Program-made: the position numbers and the translations under genes
In this document: in pieces, positions 39,001-48,117 of the stretch
How positions within the stretch are numbered: the stretch's first letter is position 1
Layout of the letters: each line of letters starts with the position of its first letter
Assembly: GCA_964035795.1 (NCBI GenBank)
Contig: OZ038321.1
Span: 26,514,544 to 26,578,543, forward strand
Direction of reading: 5' to 3'
DNA from: Pterobdella sp. o SKG-2022
Taxonomy: Eukaryota; Annelida; Clitellata; Hirudinida; Piscicolidae
DNA: 64,000 bases
The notes under the pieces: generated by a model
What the model was told of the DNA's origin: nothing
The model's input: the letters and a program-made list of their open reading frames with translations, nothing else
Databases searched by the model: none

Positions 39001-39768
39001 TATGGATTTTTGGTGGTTGTACAGTGAGCAATTTAATGCCAACTTCACTTTTGATAGATTGATTTGATTATTATTGTTATTGGTATTATTATTATTATTA
39101 TTAACTGTCTGAACGTTTAGTTAAACAGTGTCGATAACATCCTGTACACACCACCACAGACAAATGCTACTATGTAGGGTAACCCTAGGCAAGCCATACA
39201 CGCAACTCAACGCTATGAAAGTCAGTTTTTTGTTTCTTCTCATCATCATCATCGTTTATCGTTTCTATAGTTTCATCTTTATGGGGTTAGCCAGTAGCTA
39301 CTTTCATTTTTCAATCCCTCATCTATTCTTCTATATCCATCCTTCCATCTTCCTACACACCCATCGGCAGGTAGCACATGCACCACCTGGGCACCACTCA
39401 GTAGTGGGTCTTCCCAGTCCCAAGGGACTCACCTACACTGAGTATGTGGTCTACCGAGGAGAGCAGGTGGTTTGCCTTGTTATTTTTTAATAAGCATCAT
39501 GTCCCTTTTGGCGCTATATAAACTTTCATTATCGTTATTAATTTTTCTCCATAAATTTTGGTATTTGTTTTTTTACATTAAAATGTTAATTTTTTTTGAT
39601 TAACAAACTTTTGGTATAAATTTTCTTAAATTCTACTGATATTATCATTATTACGTGTTTGTTATCTTCTAACAGGCCTATCCGGACTATTTGATAACCT
39701 ATAAAATATCCAAGCCCGACGAAGATTCTTCCGATGATGATGTAATAGATGAAGCCATCATGTCATAG
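24040..39768 (+). CDS. TNKS: Tankyrase (ankyrin/SAM/PARP poly-ADP-ribose polymerase), 31 exons
   Basis: Exons: 24040-24349, 24420-24644, 24779-24874, 27363-27475, 27954-28048, 28258-28324, 28501-28687, 28785-28906, 30312-30406, 30744-30822, 31013-31067, 31248-31364, 31683-31762, 32064-32145, 32393-32462, 32796-32862, 33032-33130, 33290-33383, 33835-33960, 35227-35336, 35596-35718, 35956-36021, 36425-36537, 36835-37349, 37526-37742, 37944-38016, 38393-38519, 38813-38921, 39160-39220, 39371-39466, 39676-39768. All phases close, about 1293 residues (human TNKS 1327). Five ankyrin clusters recur as [22 protein letters not shown] and FTPLHEAA. The SAM domain ([19 protein letters not shown]) is at the end of exon 24. 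The PARP domain has LFHGS, the zinc site [32 protein letters not shown] and EYVVYRGEQ, so the His-Tyr-Glu triad is present. Tankyrases modify axin, telomeric and spindle-pole partners. Exon 13's acceptor is ambiguous by 12 bases (31671 or 31683). The C-terminus is acidic ([12 protein letters not shown]). Confidence 0.96.
24875..27362. other. Tankyrase intron 3, no recognised element
   Basis: 2.5 kb of AT-rich sequence. No gene or named repeat family was recognised apart from a short string near 26456 (TTATAGTGGCAT ... AGACCACT) shared with 10617. Confidence 0.5.
28944..29012 (-). mobile_element. Fragment of a tRNA-like SINE head (T-arm only)
   Basis: On the minus strand TTCTTGGTTCAATTCCCGGC contains a good B box (GGTTCAATTCC) with flanking bases able to form a tRNA T-stem. 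The D-arm and acceptor partner are absent, so this is not a functional tRNA. It lies in tankyrase intron 8, ahead of other repeats. Confidence 0.5.
29428..29985 (+). mobile_element. LINE 3' fragment (reverse transcriptase C-terminal region)
   Basis: The plus strand reads [40 protein letters not shown] and, after disruption, [35 protein letters not shown] and [15 protein letters not shown]. This is the common C-terminal part of animal LINE polymerases (CYLGD...I, RWxGHV). It ends in a (GAT)n tract and is directly followed by the SINE at 30.0 kb. The copy is broken and 5'-truncated. Tankyrase intron 8. Confidence 0.8.
29999..30168 (-). mobile_element. tRNA-Ile-like SINE, copy 2 (well-preserved head)
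   Basis: The minus-strand head GGCCGTATAGCTCAGAGGTA, GAGC has a strong A box, and GGGTTCGATTCC is a perfect B box. Between them TTAGA-CTAATTA-TCTAA forms an anticodon arm whose loop would carry AAT, the isoleucine anticodon. The body, shared with the copy at 16.3 kb, ends in AGCGCTTTATAAG. No microsatellite-free tRNA 3' end is present, so this is a retroposon, not a tRNA gene. Confidence 0.88.
30675..30693 (+). repeat. Recurrent retroposon terminal motif, copy A
   Basis: GCCTTGGCGCTATATAAAT followed by AT-rich sequence. The same string ends sequences at 39510, 43591 and (diverged) 50241, and the LINE tail at 41.85 kb carries GGCGCTATATAAG. Tankyrase intron 9. Confidence 0.6.
33967..33995 (+). 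other. Predicted G-quadruplex motif just inside tankyrase intron 19
   Basis: Four G runs (33967-33969, 33975-33977, 33985-33987, 33992-33995) are separated by loops of 5, 7 and 4 bases, fitting the classical four-run rule. It starts 6 bases after the exon 19 donor and is on the transcribed-RNA sense. Confidence 0.7.
33990..34075. repeat. Two-copy tandem repeat in tankyrase intron 19
   Basis: GGGGTTCTTGCGGGATAAAG, GAGAT occurs twice about 45 bases apart, just downstream of the G-run cluster. Confidence 0.65.
34197..34412. repeat. Minisatellite in tankyrase intron 19
   Basis: Units of about 37-44 bases repeat the core GAGTTAGATGGAGGATGAGA, GTGGTTAATGGA about six times with small length changes. 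The sense strand is purine-rich and almost free of C. Confidence 0.85.
38104..38174. repeat. Three-copy tandem repeat, 23 bp unit, in tankyrase intron 26
   Basis: AAATTGCCATATTAATGTTA recurs three times in a row with one or two base differences. AT-rich and non-coding. Confidence 0.8.
39510..39523 (+). repeat. Recurrent retroposon terminal motif, copy B
   Basis: TTTTGGCGCTATATAAAC in tankyrase intron 30, matching the motif at 30675 and 43591. Confidence 0.55.
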
Positions 39769-40425
39769 CACATATATTTATTGCTATTTGTATATAAACT
39801 AATGTAACATGTATATTCCAGTTGGTAGTTTGAAAATCAAAAGTTCATATAGGTGATAGGATCGACTTCAGAGCTCATATCGAATAAAAAGGATTTATAT
39901 TGAATAATAAGAATTATAAATAAGTCAAATTTCGTTCTGTTTCGAGCTTTTTATTTCGTTCAGTAATCGAATGAGCTTTTATAGATATTTTCTACTTGTA
40001 AAGTTGTTGAATAAATAATTCAAATTTCTCTATGCATAAAATTTTGATCATTTATTTGTTCAATCGATGTATAATACTTCGAAACAATTTTGAATGGTTA
40101 TGACTGTCAATATACTTCAACAATAGAACGTAGAAATTTTATCACAATTGCTGGAATACTGCATCGAACGATGTCAGTGAATAAATTAATACTAAAGGCG
40201 TGCCACAATAAATAATAATGTTTTGTAACTTCGAAAAATGACGCGTAACAAATAACCAATGCGCTACAGCCGAAATAACCGTTCAACAACATATCAAACA
40301 AACAAATTAACCTAATGTATAAAAACGTTAATTATTACCAACACAAACAAGCGTGTGTGCTACCCAGGTAATTAATAATAAGACCGAGGTATGTTAGAAC
40401 CATATTATTCAACCAAAAACCAGCT
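39769..40425. other. Convergent 3' regions of tankyrase and MFSD13A
   Basis: Both genes end here (tankyrase stop at 39766-39768, MFSD13A stop at 40426-40428), so the interval should hold both 3' untranslated regions. Candidate polyadenylation signals for tankyrase are AATAAA at 39883 and 40010. No other feature was recognised. Confidence 0.5.
39883..39888 (+). terminator. Candidate polyadenylation signal of tankyrase
   Basis: First AATAAA after the stop codon, 115 bases downstream. A second copy at 40010 is an alternative. Not distinguishable from chance in such AT-rich DNA. Confidence 0.35.
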
Positions 40426-43400
40426 TTATACCTGCAAGGAGTATTCAAGCTTTACCAAGATGCTCTTAACTTGCTTAAGTTTGCTCCCATGTAACTTGAA
40501 GTATCTCCATGCGGCTAACTGCATCAATGAACACACCATGGGAACCATTATTAATAGGTTAAAGATACCGTCTTTGTATCTATTGAAGTCGTTAACGCCA
40601 TTGGAGTTCTGATTGTGAAGACGTTCACGAGCCCTGAAGATATCTTCGTCTGTATTTATATATAGATAGATAACTTATTTATATACGTTTTATCAATATT
40701 TTTTTTACTAGTATTTAATGCGATGTAATAGAAAGCATGGCGGTTTATTTATTTATTATAAATACTAAGATTTTCGATAACAGATGTTGGCTATCTGATG
40801 ATGATATCAAATGAAACTTAGCTTTCTTGATGAATAAATTGAATGCAGTGTACTATTTTTTGAAACTCAAATGATCATTTACGAATGTTAATAAGCGTTC
40901 ATTACATTTTGAATTTTAAGGATAATTTTTGACTAAAAAAGTTCTATAACTGCACAAAAGTTTTCCATTTAAATTTTATGGAAATTTAAAAATTGAATTT
41001 ATCGAGTCAAAAAACTCGTATCAAGATGTAAAATCCAGATGTTTGGGTCTGACGGAAAATTAAATTGCTAAAAGTTCTTATTAATAAATTCAAGATAGTC
41101 TTTGAAAAGAAGTGTTTCTCAAATTATATTATGACAATTTTATATGTATATTTTAAGAATATAATTTTGATAAACACCAGATTCATCTATTTATTTCAAT
41201 AGTAACGTTACGAAATTAATTATCGCGAAAATTTGAACAAATATACCAATTTATTAGAAATTTTCTAATCTATTATTAAGTATACTTAAATTGAACGACG
41301 GCTTAAACCCATTTCATTTGGTAAGGTGAGTTATGATAAAACATCATACTACCGATTCATTGTTTAGATTTGAAAATAAATACCATATAGTCTCACGTAC
41401 AGAATTTTTTAGAATAATTTGTAATTTTATTATCAAATTTCTTCGAAAAACAAACGCATATTAGTATATTGATTGAATATAGACTTGAAAGATTGTAGAA
41501 CACAAATCTGCGCAATAATGCAACTTAATACTAATGATTCAGGTAGAATTCCGAAGTATGTTTCAAACAAATGGTGAAATAAAGAGAACTCATGATTGTT
41601 GAATTTGACTGTTTAGTTTTTATATGTCAGAAAAAATCTTTTCTCTTTAAAGTCATAAACTAAAATCTTTAAAAACTATTTACTATAAACTAGTTATTGA
41701 TGTGAATAACTCATAGATATAATGATATGTTGCCGAAACTAATAGATGACCACGGTTACTACATAAGCCATGTTACTTCCAATACTTTCATACTAACGCT
41801 TCAAGATAATACTAAGCTTATTTGAATTATAACTAATATAATAATGTAAATAACTTATATAGCGCCTCTTACACATCGCTCAAAAGCGCTGTGCTATGAA
41901 CTGCTTAAAGAAATGAGTTTTTAAGTTTTTTAAGAAAAATATGATATATAGAAGATTTGCGATTTGGAGGAAAAGAGTTCCAGAGAAAAAAATCAGAAAA
42001 AGAAAAAGCAGTTTTAGCATAGGAGTGAGAGAGAAATAATGAAGAGTTGAGAGCGGGTCGAGGACCGTAGACCAACACGTTTAGGAGGTAGTAAGAGGTT
42101 AGAAAGATAGAAAAATGAATTAGAATAAGAGATTTTATACACGAGAAAACAGATTTTGAACGAAGAGCGAAAGTGAAGAGGTAGCTAGTGGCGATCAATA
42201 AGAAAGGGAGAAATATGGGAACATTTAAGAGTATGAGAGACCAAGCGTGCAGCAAAGTTGTGAGAGGGTAGAAAGCAGATTTAGTATAAAAATTTGCAGT
42301 AGTCAAGACGTGAGAAAACAAGAGAGCAGACAAGAATCGTAAGAGAGGCATCACCGAGGTAAGAGATCTGTCTGATGCGACATTTCACAGCCTTGATAAA
42401 TGTGTTTAAATCACATCTAATCGACGCAATAGTTTTGAAATTTGTTCTTCTATAGCGTTTCGTACTTGACCAAAGAAATAAATTCAATATTGATTCAAAA
42501 AGGATCAATTTATTCATGCTCATTAACTTTTAAAATCATTAGTATTCAAATTATCGTATCAAATATACAATAAAAAAATAACCGGCCAAGAAGGACAAGA
42601 AAGAGATGGCGAACATAGGAGCGAGAGTTTGACCTGGCTTCGACAAGAAGTTGATGACGCCTATAACGAGGGCAGCGATTGGCTGGTGTCGTTGATTTAA
42701 AACGTGGTCTTCGTCGATCAAATCAGCTGTTACCAAAGTCAACAATTTGCAAATGCCTTCAGTAAAGATTCGGTTGCTATGGGGTTATATCAAATGGCCA
42801 TATTATTTTCAGTGTTTATGGATTTCATTGGGCTTGTAAAATGTACTCCGAATTTGAGAAGATTATATATACGTATAATGAGAAGTGCAAAAAAGTCGAG
42901 TGGTCTTGAAGACTTTAGTGGTTTAATGATACTTTGATAAAGTCATTTTGTTTGTCATGTAGGACATTGAAGTTCTAATAATATTTTAGTAGGCCTATAG
43001 ATATTCCATATTGAGAAATATTTGAAAAGTTGATCAAAATGCCACAAAGCTCTTTGTAAATCGACCTAAGTTATCAAGTGACATTATAATCAACTTTAAA
43101 ATAGTGTCCCAATGTTAAATATTCATTTTACGCTTAAAGTCGTAATAGTTTTAGAGCAGAAAAAATTTGTGACACTTTTATATATGATAAAAAATGTATC
43201 AAAATTTTATTATTCTTTAGCATCAAAAATTAAATTATACATATAACGATTAAGTTTAACGAAATTTTTCAAAACAGCTCAAACCCACCTGGCAATAAAA
43301 ACAGCGACAAGCCAAATGTGTTTTTTGCCAAAGAAGAGCATCACTAGACCCAAGAAAAACTTCAAAACAAAGAAATAATTGATCACTTTATATGCTCCAT

Positions 43401-45099
43401 ATGTGCGACTCAAGGACAAAAAATATATGTTGTTCAAATGAGGGGCTATGAAGGAGACACCTGCAAGGATTATAACAAATCACCAATTAATTAACCAATT
43501 CATCAACAAAAATTGCAATTCAATCAATTAAATTATAAATTACTCAATCAAACAATCAATAATTCTATAATAAATTGCGCCTCAGTTGCTTGCCTTGGCG
43601 CTATATAAATAATTATTAAAATTATTATCTAATCTATATAATGTTTTTAACTCTTTTTTGTTCAAGTGATTGAAGTTTACATTGAATTTGTTTAATAGTT
43701 AAAACTTTTATCACCATTATCAAATAAAATTTTGATGATATGGTATATAAAAATAATTTTTCAAAAATCATTATTATTAACAATAAAAAAAATAAATATC
43801 AAAATATGAAAGTGGCCATTTAATAGTAATGACTAAAGCATAGGTTCAAGATATTTTGAATATTAAATAACTTTGTGTTCAAATATACTTTTTTGAACTT
43901 TTTGAAAATATTTTATAATTTTTTAAGCTTAACGTTATTGCTTAATATCTTCATGTTCCCAGTGACATGGGGTAAGCCAAGCAATAGATATTTATAAAAA
44001 ATGATTCTGAATTGCTTAAGATCAAGTGAAGACTGTGAAAACTCACCTAAGAGGAATGAACAAACAAGAGGTGGTGTTTCCTTAGACAAGAGAACAGTGA
44101 GGAAAAGTGGAAAAAAATTACTATTGAAATGACAATTGAAAACCTAGGAGTTGAATTCATGTTTAATCCATATTTCTGATTATTTTAGTCATAAAATGTG
44201 AAAATATGTATTTTACTGAAAACTTTGTGAAAATAATTTTTAGAAACTGACTTGTACAAGGTTCATGAAAATAAATATTAAAAGATTTTTGTTTGACTTG
44301 AGCTGGTTTAAAAGATCCAGAACAGCATGATGATTTGCACTTTGTAGTTCAGGTAATGATCTGGGTTAACAATGAAATGAATTATTTATTCAAAATTTTG
44401 ATAAAAATGCCAATAAATTATTCATATAAAATCATTTTACTGAAGATATTACTTTATGGATTGTTGTTTAAGGTAACTCTTTGAGTAAATTTGTTTTAAT
44501 CTTGTGTTGAAAAAAAAGAAACCAATGAAAGAAAATGCAGCAGTAAAAAATACAAACATTTGAAAAGAATGAAAATGTTCAACATCCCAAAAAAAGTAAG
44601 AAAAAAATACAAAAAAAGCACTAATGGCACTAAAAAAAGAAGAGAACATGTTTAGTTTAGTTCTTTCTCTGGTAGATGTTGTAAAATCTGCCAACAAAGC
44701 TGAATGATGTAAGTCAAAAAGAGTGAGAAGCCCATCATAGGCACAAAGACAACAAATGAATTGAAATAAAGGTGGAGACCATTTGAACCAAAAGAATGTA
44801 AAAACTACAGCTAGCAAAGGGCCACTAATTTGAAGAGTTGAAAGTCGAGTAACAATTAATTCTTTCAAAGTAACTTTATTATTCAAAAACTTTTTGTCAC
44901 TCAGCCACCCAAATAACGGGTCGTTGCAGGAATTCCATATGAGAAAAATTATTTCACTTAACCAAAATGATGTTTTGTCTATCTTATAAATTGAGAAAAA
45001 AACATCTACATGATAAAGTAAAAAAACGTTGTGTAAAATTGCTTTAAAAAAGGATAAAGCTCCATAATAGAAATAAATTCTGTTGTCAACGAGTTTCAT
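40426..45099 (-). CDS. MFSD13A: MFSD13A / TMEM180, major-facilitator-like membrane protein, 6 exons
   Basis: Exons 5' to 3': 44453-45099, 44252-44360, 44047-44143, 43289-43460, 42583-42776, 40426-40649. All phases agree, about 480 residues (human about 517). Diagnostic stretches are IWNSCNDPLFGWLSD in exon 1, LPELQSANHHAVLDLLNQL, SLSRTYGAYKVINYFFVLKF, SNRIFTEGICKLLTLVTADL with DEDHVL, KPGQTLAPM, and the last exon GIFNLLIMVPMVCSLMQLAA, WRYFKLHGSKLKQVK. Many hydrophobic segments fit a 10-12-helix transporter fold. The family belongs to the MFS superfamily (GPH-like). The substrate is not established, so none is assigned. The 1.9-kb last intron contains a LINE fragment. The final CAG|GTATAA could also be a donor, so a further tiny exon is possible. 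Head to head with the BET gene, 701 bases apart. Confidence 0.9.
41840..42450 (-). mobile_element. LINE 3' end (CR1/L2-like), inside MFSD13A intron 5
   Basis: The minus strand reads FIKAVKCRIRQISYL, LTILVCSLVFSRLDYCKFLY, then AARLVSHTLKCSHISPFLID after a frame change, LPLHFRSSFKICFLVYKI, LPPKRVGLRSS and LELFSSKSQIFYI. These are the last reverse-transcriptase segments of a CR1/L2-type element. The 3' end AAAAGCGATGTGTAAGAGGC-type region finishes in GGCGCTATATAAG. 5'-truncated and frame-broken. Confidence 0.8.
43591..43610 (+). repeat. Recurrent retroposon terminal motif, copy C
   Basis: TGCCTTGGCGCTATATAAAT followed by AATTATTAAAATTATTA, an ATT-type tail. It is opposite in strand to the host gene. 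MFSD13A intron 3. Confidence 0.6.
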
Positions 45100-45800
45100 T
45101 TTTAATCTGTATAGAAACTTGTTTGTATATATAGGTGTAAAAAATTGTTTAAATTGAAAAAAATATTAAGTTTGAAATTTTCAAGTTGTTCAAAAATTTG
45201 GAAAAAAAATTTTTTTTGAAAAATTTATCATATTAATAGAAATATTCTTACTTAAAATTTTTTAAAAAAACAGTTTTAGTATTTTTATTATGTATGCAAT
45301 TTTTTTAATAACACAATATTTTGTTTTATTCATAAAATGTTTAAAGATATTTTTGTTTTGATTGAAAGACACATTACATGTCTATGTACGCCATTTTTAT
45401 TCGTTTTCTTTATTAAAGTCGTGTGAATAAATACGAAATTGTAAAAAATTATCTTTTTTACAAAATAAAACCATGAACATTAAAAAATTAGATGTTTTTT
45501 TGTTTTAGTTCAGTTGCATTGTTTATGAATACATATTGGATTACTCCTGGTCACATTATAATCGTGTTAATCATTTTTAGGTACAAATCAAATCATATTT
45601 TAGACTTCTATATTTTACAAATATTCAAATTGGGTATTTCGAGTGTATTTCTTGTTTCTTCAAATAAATTTGATTCCTATTCTTGTTAGTATTGGTGAAA
45701 ATGATTAGCGGTTGTTTACTGAGTTTAGCACATAAAATTTTTAAAAATTATTTCTTTATCTAGATTTAAATATTTAAAAATATATTTTGAAGGAAGTAAT
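45100..45800. promoter_or_regulatory. Divergent promoter interval of MFSD13A and the BET gene
   Basis: 701 bases between two outward-facing start codons. Very AT-rich with long A and T runs. No motif can be assigned with confidence. Function inferred from position. Confidence 0.45.
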
Positions 45801-48082
45801 ATGGCAAATGATGATTCTCAAATAACCGATGTAGTTGATGACAAAATGAGTGACTATAATAGTGAAAGTTCCAATCAAATGTCTTCGAACAAATCAGTTA
45901 TGACCAACCAGCTGCAATTCATTTTAAAATGGGTGATCAAACAAACAACCTCTCATAAATTTGCAGCTCCATTTTTGAAACCAGTCAATGGGAAAATTTA
46001 TACTGTTTGTATATTTTAATAAACTTTTATTTGTGAATTAAATTATAGTTTAAAATAAAACTTGAAAACACAATTCAAAGATTTTTTTTATAAATAAATT
46101 TGTACTGTTTGTTTCAATAAAATGAACTATTCATATTTAAGGATTACTATCAACTGATTTCAAAACCAATGGATCTGGGGACAATAAAAAAGCGATTGGG
46201 GGATAGATGGTATACAAGTGCTAGTCAATGTGTTAATGATTTCAAGCAAATGTTTGAGAATTGCCGAACATACAATAATAACAAAAATGATGTAATGATT
46301 CTAACACCATGAATGTTACAATCATTAAATCTTCATTTTATTTTAACAGCCAGACATATTGAAAATGAATGATACTCTTGAATCTTTTGTTATGGACAAG
46401 CTTTCAAAAATGCCTCCTACAGTAATCTTTTTTGCTCAAAAACGTTTTATATTCCATTAAATTATACATTTATTTACCAGGAAGAAGTAATTCAAACAAT
46501 TCTCAAGCCAAGCAAGGTTCCTATCAAAAAGGCAAAAACACCTGCTAAAGGAGTTACAAAAGTGGCAAATGGATATGAATCACCACCAAAAAATGCATCC
46601 AGTCTAACTGAATCATCATTCAATAACCCCTTTCATCCACAACACCACATTGACAAGGATAATATGAATGATGAGAAGAAGCTGGAAGATTCCCGAAATG
46701 TGCTCAAAAGAAGAGCTGAATCTCCTACAGATCATCCCATGAAAAGGGAGAGAAACGTTAAAAAAGTTAAATACACTGAAAATGATGATTTAATGATAAA
46801 TCAGCAACCACCCCCACAACATCATGACCAAACACTCTCTTCTTCATTGTTTCATTGCAAAAAGATCCTTATGGATATGTTTCAGCCCCCGACTTCTGTT
46901 AGTCATTTCATGACATCTTTATAAAGCAAAAATAGACTAAATATGGTTTGCTTGATAGCAGAATTTTCTAATTATTTTTCCTTCTCAATAAGGGTTTGCT
47001 TTGATTTTTTATTTATATTTATTATTAATTCCAACATCAAACCTCACAGACAAAGGCTTCCTTTTTTTATAGACCATTTGATGCATCCTTGCCACAGTAC
47101 CAAAACTATTACCAAGTGGTCAAACGACCCATCGATCTATCCTTTATTCAAGTTGGTTCCAATGCTTTCTTATAACATGTTATAAGTTTTTTCATCACTC
47201 TTTGATGTTCACTTCCATGGCAGCTTATGTACATAGTTTAAAAATTATCTGAAAGTTTTTCTCTTCATTAAAGAAACACTGATAAAACTTGATTTAATGA
47301 AGATTTTTGCAACTTTTAGTTCATAACCTCATGAGGGAAATATAATTCTCAAAATGCTTTGTTTAAATAAAATATATGAAGCAAAATTTTCTCAGTGTTT
47401 ATTCTTTATCATTACATAGACAAATATATACCAAGCTTCAAAATTCCCACTAAACTGAGGGTTGCCAGCTTTACTCCATTTACAAAACATTTTCTGCATT
47501 TTTATATGCCTAATCTCCATTTCTCTCTTTCTAAAGTATCTTTTTTTAAAACAATTTTATTTATTTATAGATACAATTTTGTTTTTGACTTAACTTCCAG
47601 CCTACCCTTCTTTCTTAATCCATCAATTTTATTTATTCAAAAATCATCATATAGATGGTGGTTAGGATAATGAAATAACCCAATAACAGAGCAAGTTCCA
47701 GTCAAATTCATACCGCAGTAGTAAGGAGTTTGCAGATGACATGCGGCTAATGTTCTCCAATTGTTATCGCTACTTTCCTTCAGATGCTGAAATTGTTTAT
47801 GCAGCTCGTTACCTGCAAGACATATTTGAGCTCAATTTTGCTCGTATTCCTGAATCTCCCAAAAGAAATGACCGACCTAGTCGAAAGTTGGTTTAGCTGA
47901 ATGTGTATTTTATAGCCACATGTGTGTGTTATACATTCCTCAAGTTTTGTGTGCATTTTGACGCCATTGAATGCGTTATATTTGTAAAAATTGAAATCAT
48001 TTACAATGTAATGTGTTGTAACAATGATTGTTTTATGCTGCAACTTTTCTATGCAGTATTTGTAAATCTAGAAGTGTTGAAA

Positions 48083-48117
<35 letters not shown>

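Noticed and set aside
42281..42523. MFSD13A seeming to read through a 42-base intron in frame into a LINE, giving a fusion C-terminus.
   Set aside because: A better last exon at 40426-40649 matches the family C-terminus (MVPMVCSLMQLAAWRYF), is joined in phase from 42583, and leaves the LINE in the intron.
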